A stretch of DNA of 64,000 bases, taken from Albula goreensis. Taxonomy: Eukaryota; Chordata; Actinopteri; Albuliformes; Albulidae. Positions 37,261 through 47,150 of this stretch are shown here, one piece after another; within the stretch, counting starts at the first letter, position 1; each line of letters begins with the position of its first letter. The stretch covers positions 20,855,987-20,919,986 of the forward strand of contig CM040749.1 in assembly GCA_022829145.1 (NCBI GenBank). Direction: 5' to 3'. Made by a program: the position numbers and the translations under genes. A model generated the notes under the pieces. It saw only the letters and a program-made list of their open reading frames with translations, did no database searches and was not told where the DNA came from.

Positions 37261-38669
37261 AGTGTTCTGCTGTTCCAGCAATCCAAGGCTCTACCTCTGT
37301 TTTTGAGCCTATGTGCTGAGCAGTTCTCCCACTGCACCAGCCACAGTGTTTCCAGGCTGCTTCAACAGCCACATCATTCATCTGTCTGTGTGTGTGTGTG
37401 CGCGCGTGCGTCTGGGTTTGGTCACACTCCAGATATCCCACCATTTTGTGCCGCGCCCCACTCAGGAGAGCTGTTACCAGCCACTAGGAGTGGACAGCTC
37501 TGAAATCCTCAGACACAGAGAACTGTATCCTGACACGGATTTGGAGGAGTAATCTGCTTAACTGCCCCAGTGTAATGGCCTCCCAATGGATTTCTACCAA
37601 CTATCAGGCCAGCGCTTAAGAAGCCTCAACTATATTCTACACATATAACCCTCTGGCATATGGGTATATTTGGTGGGTACATATTTATAACATCCTGGGC
37701 CTGTTCTGAAGATTCTGTGCCATTTTGGCTGACACAAGTCCAGAACATGAGTAAAAATGGTAGAACAATAGAAAATCTGTTAATGAGATGTTAAAAGATT
37801 ACATAGCTTAAGCTGGAGATAAAAGCCGCATAACTAAAAGAGAATGGAGCGGAAAAAGTGATTGAAAGGACAATAAAAGAAGACGGCATAAGTAGATGTT
37901 TTGTAACTATCAAGCCCTTGTTTCCCTGGAAATACATGTCTGTGTGCTGCATGCTGCTGAGAAGTAATGGCATTCACTCCCATCACGGCAAACCAAATCG
38001 ATTGTCACGGCTGTTTGTTTCTCCAGAATCCTTCAAGTCGTTGCTGAGGATGGGCTCCAACAAATCAGATAGGTTCCAGGCTCCTGTGGGACCCCCCACT
38101 GTGCCTTCAAGGCCTGTGACCCGCTTGCTACTGGGGGTGTCCAGCAGGATTTGGGTTCTCTGCACAAATCCTCTTTCTGCTGGGGGTCACGCGCAGGGCT
38201 CCCCCACGGCTGCAGGCCCCACTGCAGGTGTCGCCCCCATGTCCCACACCCAAACTCAGGGCTTTGTGTCTCCTCTCTCCCACCTCTCAGCCTTTTATCC
38301 CCCAGCAGAAAGGATTATATAACGCTAATCCAGGAACAACTGCAGCTGTAGGGGCATGACTGTAAACAGCACCTCTCTGGACATCCATCCTTGTGTGCCC
38401 TACAGAAGGTTATTGGCCATATCAGTGCAGTCTGCAGGTTCATCTTAACTTTACCCACCTGGCTCAGAAAGGAGAAATCTCTCTTGTTAAAAAGGATGCA
38501 TCGGCATCAGCTGTTGTAACAGTAACTCTTGAACAATCATCCAGGAGGTATAACAGTTGAGCCATTTTATTCAGGTCTGATTGTGAATGCACCATTTAGC
38601 CATGCTGTATTATTGAGAGGCTGGATGTCAGAGCATATCAAAGCATTTGACTGGATCTTTTTTGGGATA

Positions 38670-38671
<2 letters not shown>

Positions 38672-38702
<31 letters not shown>
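38672..38702. repeat. (TTA)n microsatellite
   Basis: Perfect TTA trinucleotide run of about ten units in a relic intron. Confidence 0.95.
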
Positions 38703-38703
<1 letters not shown>

Positions 38704-39149
38704 GAACATCACACAAAGATCAACAAACAACCAAGCAGAAGACTAGCATTTGACTGGATCTTAAGGTTGTATTTTCACATCCCATACTGGCATACTATAT
38801 TTCAGCCTAAGTAATTACTCTCAGTTCAGGGCTGTTGTCTGAATTGGTTAAATAACATATAAGTGTACATTTTGTATTCATTTGGCTGACATATTTATCA
38901 CAGTGATTTGCCACTTCTATTAAAATGTATATTATTACATACTCATGACTTTAGATGTCTGAGGGAGTCAAAACTATATGTCTAACATAGGTTCTGACCC
39001 TCCCATCTGCTGTTTTCCAGCCTAGTTCCTTAAGCACTATGTGAAAGGGGTACAATTTGCCTTTCTCTGGTTTTTCTATATTGTGGGAATCAGACAGAAC
39101 AGGAATGTGAGCAGGATGTTCTAAAGACATATTCAGTGATGGCTTCTTG

Positions 39150-39366
39150 GTCACCATTAATTGGGACCATGTTGTGTTCAACCTGATAAAATTACCTCAG
39201 TGTGAAGAAAATATTCTACACTTCACATGTTCCTTTTCAATCATCACTACAAGCTACCAAACAGTGGTCCAGCATGTAAAATATTTCAGACAGGCAAGAT
39301 GGCAGCACCTGGTCTCGAACAAGGTTGAGGATCTGAAGAGCAGCACTAGGCCAAAATATGATTTAT
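39150..39366 (+). pseudogene. ino80: INO80 relic exon E (helicase motif II, destroyed)
   Basis: Open for about 72 codons. VTINWDH parallels VLPYWGN. SIITTSYQTVVQHVKYFRQ followed by ARWQHLVS aligns with HVVITSYQLVVQDVKYFQR and VKWQYMVL. The Walker B/DEAH-like box DEAQ is replaced by NKVE at 39318-39329, so the catalytic acidic residues are gone. KSS follows as in INO80. No splice acceptor is visible at the left, and similarity fades after the KSS block. Confidence 0.92.
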
Positions 39367-39869
39367 CTTGTTTAAGCAATATTCAGGATCATAAATAAAG
39401 GCACGTCATGAATGATGAAGTATGCCATTGTGGACTTTGTGTAGCTGTGTCTGATTGTGCTGTGTTCCGGTGCACCTTCTTATTCCCTCTTTCCTTTGGG
39501 TAAGTGCCGTCACTGCCGAGTTACTCAGACTGGTTGTTTCCTATAGGTATGGGAAATATTGTGCAGCCATTGTCTTTTCATTTTGTTAACTGGGTGGAGA
39601 AATTCCATTTAGATATAGAGTTGTCAATTCTGTGAGTCAGGAAAGGGTGTGATGATGTGAGCTAAACCTGAAAGATTGAACAAAAAACCCCATGTACTGT
39701 TCAAAGGCTCTCAGACATGCTGTTTAATGGTCCATTAGTGATAGAGAAATTTTCTGCACAGTGCTGTAAATGAACAGCACGTATGGGAGCATTTGTGCAT
39801 TGTGCTAGCATTTCATTTCCTTTCCTGCTTATGCCAACTTTTGTTGCCATTCATCTAATCCTGATAATG

Positions 39870-40101
39870 CAGTGGTTCCCAACATCGGTCCTGGTCCTGG
39901 GGACCCACTGTGTATGCTGGAGCTTTTTCTTCATGACATGCATAGCTATAATGTCAAATTATCTCTCTAATCATGAAAAGTATGAACAATTAAACAATTA
40001 TGAACAATTAACAGCTTGTTAAGATTTTGGGGTTGCAGTTGTGGTTGGAATAAAAACCAGCATACACAGTGAGTTCCCAGGACCGATGTTGGGAAGCACT
40101 G
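39870..40101. mobile_element. hAT-like MITE with long inverted termini, 232 bp
   Basis: It begins CAGTGGTTCCCAACATCGGT, and the reverse complement of its other end begins CAGTGCTTCCCAACATCGGT. The inverted repeat continues imperfectly for about 55 bp (ACTGTGTATGCTGG in both). Flanks TGATAATG and CACTAATG would be an eight-base target duplication with three mismatches. There is no transposase; it is a non-autonomous copy inside an INO80 relic intron. The hAT assignment is from the CAGTGGTTC start and the 8-bp flank. Confidence 0.75.
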
Positions 40102-40777
40102 CACTAATGGATACATGCATTGCATTGCACTGAGAGTTGGGCAGGGTGAGCATTGACGTTCTGTCAGGGCCATTCTGTAGAATATCCATCTGCAGCTCCA
40201 GAGCAGAGATACCTGTGCGCACCCATCCGGATGGCCATTCCGAACACTGTGACTGAAGTGAGAAAGCTGTTGCCAGATCTGCATCTGTGTGCCTATGAGT
40301 GGTGATGCCATCTTGGTCATGCAGTGGCAGTGGTGAGAATTTCTTGCCAGCATTTCTAATTTTCATCCAGAGCTACATACACATACACATGTGTCTGTGT
40401 AATAAGGCATCAGTATGTGTGGAAAAACAGTGCTATGTATGAGCTCATGTAAATCATACAATTCTTGCAAAGCAAGTGTATACATAGTGGTAAAAATGGT
40501 GCCAAAGAAAGCCTTTCCTAATCTAGCAGCATTTAATAACTACCTAACAAAGAACCACAGGAGAAAAAAAATAGACTCATGACCATAAACACAACATCAG
40601 GATTCAATCCAGACAAGGACTGATTTGTCTGGGTTTACGCTGTGATTTGAAGGAGAGTATTATTCCAGCACATAATGCCTTGGTGTTAATGCAGAGTGGG
40701 GATTTGGGTATTGGAAAATGGCAGACCCCTCTCTCAGTGTGTGTTCTGTCTGTGTGTTTGGCTGTGGGTTTTCCCAG

Positions 40778-40930
40778 CTGTGGGCCTAACTGCACTTCAT
40801 CATGCCCACCCTATTCATTCCCACAATGAGTTCAACAAGTGGTTCTCCAAAGACACCCAAGAGCCAATGCCGAAAACAAGTCAGCCATTGACGCGAGTGA
40901 GTGCTTCCAGGTTTCACCACATCAGTCGTC
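40778..40930 (+). pseudogene. ino80: INO80 relic exon F (stop codon and frameshifts)
   Basis: After TTTTCCCAG the frame reads LWA-stop-LHFIMPTLF, matching LWALLHFIMPTLF of INO80. The stop TAA is at 40787-40789, where a Leu codon should be. One base of the next Asp codon is deleted near 40816. The reading then continues in a second frame as HSHNEFNKWFSKD (INO80 DSHEEFNEWFSKD), in a third frame as AENKSAID (identical to INO80), and again in the second frame as SRFHHI (INO80 SRLHMI). So there are three frame changes and one stop in a single exon. Confidence 0.93.
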
Positions 40931-41916
40931 AGTCTAGATTCTGATACAGTGTTATATCCCTTTGCGGGTAAAATACAACAACAATACAAGAATAAAACTG
41001 ATAAATCTCACTGGAATCTGGAATTTCTTTTGTTAGCTTTATTAGTTGAAGGGGAAAGAAATTTGGGTCTCATTCACAAGCAAAGAGTAAAACCAGATGT
41101 TTCATCAGTTTATTTCTTAAAAAATGCAATAGCAAGTTATGAAATAATTTGTGTTGTGTTGCCCATACCAAAATAGATCTTTTTGTTATAATGACTTGGA
41201 AAACCAAGAAGCGGAAACCAGGCTTGCCTAGGAGACTATAGCATATGTGATTCTGATTCAGTATTTTGAAATAAGGCAAGCCTGTGAGACAGGAACAGAT
41301 CTGATTCTTATTCTGTATATTTACTTGACTCCCTGCACTCACTGCTCTCACATTTGCAAATGAAGGCTTTCATCTTACAATGAATCAATAAGGATTTGGA
41401 GAATGAGCTCTCTGATTCTGTTGGCACACACTGGAACAGTGAATTGTGGAAACGGCTGGTGTGTTTCTGATTGGGAAGGTTTTCATGTGATTGCACATGA
41501 GCACAGGAAATTCTCACATGTACGTTTACTCACTTCTCATCTCTGGTTATTATCTTTTAAAATGTTACCGACATAACCATAGAATTATTAGGAAAGATAC
41601 ATTATAATTCTATTGCCTAAATGCCCTTCTCACATATTTATCCAGCTCACATGGGCTAAGTACTTCCAAGCTGCTTCTTTTGTTAAAGAGTAGGCTAAAA
41701 CAATGAAGAAAGGTGATGCCAGGGATTGTGAGGAGCAGCGTGGGCATGCACTGTGCTGCATTCCAGGGTCAGCCCCTGGGGCTCCCTGACCCATGGTGCC
41801 AGGATACAGCCCTTTCCCAGGTTAGCAATCCCTTGCCCTGGTGCAAGGGGCAGGAGTAGGGAGGGAGAGACCTCCACCTAGCCTGTCTGCCAGACTGTCT
41901 ACTCATGTCTGCCCAG

Positions 41917-42122
41917 ATTTCTCTTGGAAGTCGATATCCTGATGTGTTGCCACCTGACCACCCAGTGACGGCTGCTGAAGCAGGTATGGAAGAATAAGCT
42001 GTCAATTGAAGACCTGCTTCAGTCTTTCATGGGCCCCACCTAGCAGACTCAGAGCTTCACCACTAGGTGAATTAAGCTAGTCATGAAGGCGTGGAACAGA
42101 GTGGCCTTTCTGTGCTTCAGAG
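41917..42122 (+). pseudogene. ino80: INO80 relic exon G (three in-frame stops)
   Basis: It is bounded by a TGCCCAG acceptor and a GTATAC donor. DILMCCHLTTQ-stop-RLLKQVWKNKLSIEDLLQS aligns with EILMYCQLTSRQ, KLLYQALKNK and ISIEDLLQS. Stops are TGA at 41966-41968, TAG at 42041-42043 (a Gln position) and TGA at 42068-42070. KLVM at about 42080 corresponds to NLVM, and the exon ends at a position matching FERQ, where the next relic takes up with QE/ET. Confidence 0.93.
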
Positions 42123-44876
42123 GTATACGTATGTCAAAAGGTCATTTAGTCTCAGTGTAGCTTTGACCCCTGATTAGAGATTATGAGGGGACTGGTGAGT
42201 GTTCTCAGATGAAATTTTTGGAAATTTTAAAAACTAAAACCCAGTCATAAATGTTATTTCTGTAAGAGCAATACTGTGGATTGTGAGAAAATAGTTTTTC
42301 GAGTTTTTAGAGTGCTCCGGGTAATTTGGAATCGAATATACTGGAATGTAACTTATTAATATATGTGCTCCATGGTGCATCAGCCTGCGTCTCTAAACTT
42401 GTGCAGCCACTAGCCAGGAGACACGCTCATACTTACATATCTGAGGTCTTACGCAATGTGCAAATGCCTCATGTGTCAGTTCCAGTTCAGTCAATGGTAT
42501 CCCTCTTTTTGACAGAGCCCAGTGCTCATTCTCCCTGTAACATGACCACACTGACATCATGTTGGTCTAATGTAATAGCAAAATCAAGGAGGTATCACAT
42601 TTTAACTGAAACTATGTTTGACATTTGAACTCTGCTGTTCACAGGAAATCAGGTAAAAGCTACAGTGGTAGACAAGGTCAGCCTCTGTTCTGTGTTTGAA
42701 TGTTCTGTTAGGGGACAGAGAAGAGCGTTTCGCTCCACCGGCCATTATCCTCCTCTGTTTGCCAATTAAGAGATTATAGAATCTGGTGTCCATCTGCCTG
42801 CTTTCCTTTCCCTTTCAGGGTGGGACTCAAACTACATGATTACACATCTACTGTACTGTTTAAATATATTGGCCTCATTAGCAGTAGAGTTTCTCTGCTT
42901 CAGCTGGGAAAAATGAATAGCCAATGTTTTTCTCATACATATTGTATGCCAATACATATCCCAGTTAAGCAATGTGAAATGGGATCAAACAGATTTGATG
43001 AACAGAAAACTATCTTATGAAAGAGTTAAATGTATGGCTAACCCATCAGTCACATGCCCTTTTAAAAAGGAAAGATGGAGTCCAGCCTTGGCAGGGTTGC
43101 CAGGGCTCTCAGCTGGCTCAGCAGCAGACGCAGAGGTCTCCAGGTAGTTGGTGTCATGTCAGGGTCAGGTCTCCCAGCTCCCTTCCTCTCTGCCGTTCTG
43201 CTCCATTAAGCTCTGGCGTTGGTCCACTTGGTGCATGTTAAGCAGTTCAATCCTACCCCAGTTCCCCCACAGGGTTTGAGGGGTGGAGAGGGGGCCCCTA
43301 CTGGGCCCCTGCTGGACTCACACTGAGCCCCAGTTGCTGTCGGGGTGTGATGTCCCCCAACCCCCCCTCCCTTCCCACTTAGAGAATTACCCATCACTGA
43401 GTGCACTCCAGGAACAAATGCGACAGGAGCAGAGCGCAGAATGTTTGAATATGTGGCAGTTTGCTTTTGTAACTGATAGATAGTGGCAACATCCAAGAAT
43501 GAAGAGTGATCATCTCAGGGATATACTTTTTGTGTGCTTACTCTGATATTGACACTTTCTTTGTAACAAGATATTACTAATATAATTATCTAATTGCGAT
43601 GTATAGGACTAAATTATGATAGATACAGATACAGACAACACCTGCTGCAAAGCAGTTTAGATTTTACTTGTTTCTGTTCATTTGGCAGGCTACTGTGGGC
43701 CATGCTGTCCTGGTTCCCCTCTGTCAAATCCCCCTGTCTGTGAGCCAGGCCAGGTGAGCCACCCATCCTGACACAGTTCCCACAGCCAACTGGGTGTTCC
43801 TCACATGAGACCTCACTGCCCCTCTTTGCTTTCTATGGTTACAGTCAGCTGCCTACAAGACAGCTGCCTCTCCTTCCCTCAATTCAAAGATGTGCAAAAC
43901 AGCCTCTGCTTGTGTGCTTGTGGTCCACTCTTCTCTCGCCCTGTCTGAATAGATTCTTTTCTTCCTGGATCTTAGTCTTCCCTACTTCCTTTAAGAAAAT
44001 CCATAGCAGCTCTTTCCAACAGGTGAGTCACCATGGCCACATTGCACAAGTAGCTGGCAATAGCTACATTATTGTTGTTATATCCTATCCAGAGTGACCT
44101 ATTAAAAGAAGGTAAGTGCATGTGCAATGTTACAGTATGTTGCAAATTTAACCAGTTGCTGTCAGGGCTTTGCCATAGTGTATGGCTGGGTGTCTCCATC
44201 ACAGTTATCCTTTAATTGGCTTTGTTAACCTATTAACCTTCTCTGCACTCTTTCACTCCCTCAGGGAGTTCTCAACTTTCTCATTCAAATCATGACTCAA
44301 CATTGTAGATTGCAGCCTGTTGTTTCACAAAATAATTGTCTTGAACCATTAAATAAATGTATCTTTGATAGGTAAAGATAGCAGGTTATCAGGTGGGTAA
44401 CATGGTGTGTATGACTCTGGAAGATTCCGATTTTTCAGTTCAGTCTTTTATTTGGTTATGACAATGTATGAAATGAGAGAATCCCATTGTACTGTACGGA
44501 GCCGGGAGGAACAGTGTTTACATGAAGAAGGCATTGACCATAGTATAGCATTCCCAAGTGATCGGGAACAGTATCCTAACCAAGTGTTAACAAGGGAGCC
44601 CTCCCCTTGCATCATCTAGAGTTTCTGTTGAACAAGGCAGAAAAACAGGGCGAGAAACCACATCACCACAACCCTCCCTGTGCTATGGAGATGGACCGAG
44701 CCTTGGGCTGTGGTGAAACTCTACCCCCTGTCTTGACAGCCCCTCATTTTACACCCCCCTTCCCCCAGAATGAGCGTCTCCCAGCTCAATCCTGCCATGT
44801 CCTGCGGGGAACCTGACACCCCTCAAACAAGGCTCCCCTGTCAGCCACCAAGCCCACGAGTCGAATGGTCCTGCAG

Positions 44877-45070
44877 GAACACGCTTGGGAAGACCCAAGC
44901 TGAAATCCGACCCAGCAAACGCTTCCTGAACATCCTCAAATCCAAACAAACAAGGTGGAATTGTATGCCTCTGTTTGCCCCAGAATCCACAACCAGGCCA
45001 GTGTTTTTCGAGAAGCCCCTGGAAAATGGGGAAGAAATGCCTCCATGGGTAAAGGATGGTGCAGTGATCT
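44877..45070 (+). pseudogene. ino80: INO80 relic exon (insertion region, FAPD block)
   Basis: It begins after TCCTGCAG and ends at a CA-GTAAGG donor-like site. The first frame reads EHAWEDPS then stop (TGA 44901-44903), parallel to ETWSPFHIS. A second frame gives PSKRFLNIL, and TRWNCMPLFAPESTTRPVFF aligns with DRWLRVLSPFAPDYIQRSLF of the INO80-specific insertion (R-W, F-A-P, R and F conserved). The end, WCSDLS, parallels RFIDVS in a third frame. Its place between relics G and J is as expected. Confidence 0.72.
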
Positions 45071-45239
45071 CAGTAAGGCTGCACATGATGCAACTGTGTG
45101 CATCCTAATAAAGAGGCGTCAGGCTGTATTAACTGTGAGGGTGTGCCAACAATAGCAGTGCTATTTATCAGCCATTTATATAATAATATGTAATATAAAT
45201 GAGTGCTAAATCTTTGTGCATGTTAATTAGCACAATGCA

Positions 45240-45330
45240 GTGGGGTTGTGATTTGATTCAGTGGACCTAAAGTGTGTGGGTTTGAATCCCAAATGGTTTT
45301 GTGGTGCCCCTGATCTACCAGCAGGATTAT
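45240..45330 (+). mobile_element. tRNA-like SINE head fragment
   Basis: TTGATTCAGTGG resembles an RNA polymerase III A box, and GGTTTGAATCC at about 45279 matches a B box, about 30 bp apart. No tRNA cloverleaf can be folded around them. It is probably a decayed SINE head rather than a tRNA gene. Confidence 0.3.
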
Positions 45331-45440
45331 TGTCTTTCAGCATTTGCCTTTTTATTTTGGGAAGAAAGCATTGAACCAAAAGAATGAATGAAATTTGAGA
45401 CACTCAGGATCCTATAATGCTTTGTTCCTTTTGCCCACAG

Positions 45441-45545
45441 AGCATTGCACACACTTGAGATCCGCCCCTGTCTCGTCTGTCCCTGTCTCATAGCTGTCTT
45501 TGGCCTCATCCTTTCCCATCCAAAGACTCACATTCAGAAAAGAAC
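45441..45545 (+). pseudogene. ino80: Probable INO80 relic exon (LLARWLALF block)
   Basis: After a TTTGCCCACAG acceptor, LEIRPCLVCPCLIAVF can be aligned with LMLQGLLARWLALF of INO80, allowing two extra residues. IAVFGLILSHPKTHIQ follows against LALFLSLKASYRLHQ, with Phe and His at the same spacing. Mostly conservative matches with few identities, so support rests on the splice acceptor and the expected order. It could be chance. Confidence 0.4.
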
Positions 45546-45961
45546 ACCCTCAGTTTTTCCTCTGCTAAGAAAAAAAGGCCCCAATCCCCTGGCACAAGGC
45601 AGACCAGGGCCCTGCCCGAGACTCCGCAAGCGTGGTGCGGTTGAATCCCAACTCAGAGCGCTCCAGACTGTCGGGCTCCCACCAAGATCCCTTGTGTCTC
45701 CAACCCCTCCCATCAAATCTCCCCACAGTTCATCCGTCACTTCCCGCTGCCTTCCTCTTAATGGCGCGAGGCATCCATGGGATACAGCAGGACATGTCGA
45801 CAGAGGCGTTCAGCCTCCCCGAGAGATTCAGTGAGGTTTTTGTTGGGAGCAGGATTATTGCAGCTCATTGTTAGCGATTTAGCCTTAAAGCCCATTGGCA
45901 AGGGAATGGTTGGGTCCTGCATCGGTCATTAGATGTCAGAAGGAGGTTTGTGCTTGTGAGT

Positions 45962-45980
45962 TACCACTAGGTGGAAGTGT
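45962..45980 (+). promoter_or_regulatory. CTCF-like motif within INO80 relic
   Basis: TACCACTAGGTGGAAGTGT matches the CTCF core except at one position. Motif resemblance only. Confidence 0.35.
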
Positions 45981-46989
45981 ACCACCATGTTGATATTAAG
46001 CTGTGCTTAATTCGTTTGTTGACTTCATTCACGCTCAGCCTGCTGAGACAAATACATGCACTCAGACATATTAGCTCACACACTCCTATACACACAGATG
46101 TATACACACATTGGTAATGTGTGATTACTGACTTCATTACTGCTACAGTCTAGGACCCTGTCCTTCCCAGCCTCTGGCCCATGGTGCTCAGCCACATGGA
46201 CATCCTTGTGGTCTGAAGATGGTAGGCCTCCTCCATCTCCATGGCCTGCCAGCCTGCCGGTTCTCCAGAATTCCTCTTTACCAAGGTAAGAGTCCCAGTC
46301 TAAAATCTTACCAATCTGATCTGGAATCAGAAGGGATAATTGCAGGAGGAGACATCTGCCAGTTCCACTGAGGTACACATTATGTGCCATTATGCACATT
46401 ATAAACCACATTTATTTATGCCATAATTCAAACACTAAAGAATCTTTTGTTGGATTCTTTGGTGACCTTCTCTGCTTCTATTGCCTTTTTATGGAGGCAA
46501 TCCCGTTTAATAAATGCAACATTATGGGTCTGTGCAAGATACAGATAGTATGCATTTCAGGCCTATGCCTGACAGAAGGAACAGGAAATGAGAGGCTCAT
46601 AAGATCTTCATTAACACCTCCTCTATCAGGGATAGAACCTTATCACAGAAGATAAACAGCTGCTTTCGCTTCGAATTGCAGCAGCTATAGCAAAGTTTAG
46701 TGCTTGGCCCATCTGTTCATACCTCTGTCATTTCAATAAGGTGCTGGACGAGGCTTGAGAGACAAAGTGTTATGAAGCATTTGAGATCAGATCAGGTTTG
46801 CTTAGTGCCACATGCTGTTTGTCAGTGGGGGAAATGGTGCCCTATAATCACAGGCTCTCGCGTGGCTGCCCAGGCCATAAAAGAGTAGATTGCAAGTTTC
46901 CATTGTTTGCTGTTCTGGGTTTTCCAGAAGCTTATGGTCATTGCAATTGAGCTTTATTGCCTGCTAATGGCTGCGATGTGATTATTGTA

Positions 46990-47150
46990 GGCATCATCAA
47001 CCCAGGCAACCTGGTCCAGTCCCTGCTCCCTGACACACATGGCAATGGCATCCTTATCGGTCGAACATGTGGCGAGTGTTTGGAGACCGGTGCCACTGGA
47101 TTTGTGATCGACTATGTGGGACACCCCTGCTGCGAGTCCCAGCTGCACTG
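46990..47150 (+). pseudogene. ino80: Possible INO80 relic exon (VASPRV-VPLD block)
   Basis: In the second frame after a TTATTGTAG acceptor the sequence reads HVASVWRPVPLDL, parallel to CVASPRVTAVPLDS of INO80 with one codon lost. CDR appears after a small shift, as in CNDR. A 64-codon frame covering the same bases in another register resembles no family I know and is probably accidental. Seven identical residues in correct order support the call; it remains tentative. Confidence 0.4.

Noticed and set aside
42475-42560. QFSQWYPSF / PLFDRAQ reading resembling QFRKVCNHPELFERQ of INO80.
   Set aside because: That protein segment is already accounted for in relic exon G (ending at 42122), and the match is split over frames with few identities.
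43689-43753. LLWAMLSWFPSVK with an acceptor and GTGAGC donor, resembling LLARWLALFLSLK of INO80.
   Set aside because: It lies before the exon at 44877, which encodes an earlier part of INO80, so it breaks collinearity. The better-placed candidate is at 45441. It shows how easily short matches arise.
45240-45330. Possible tRNA gene from A- and B-box-like words.
   Set aside because: No acceptor stem or cloverleaf can be formed and spacing is short; kept only as a SINE-head candidate.
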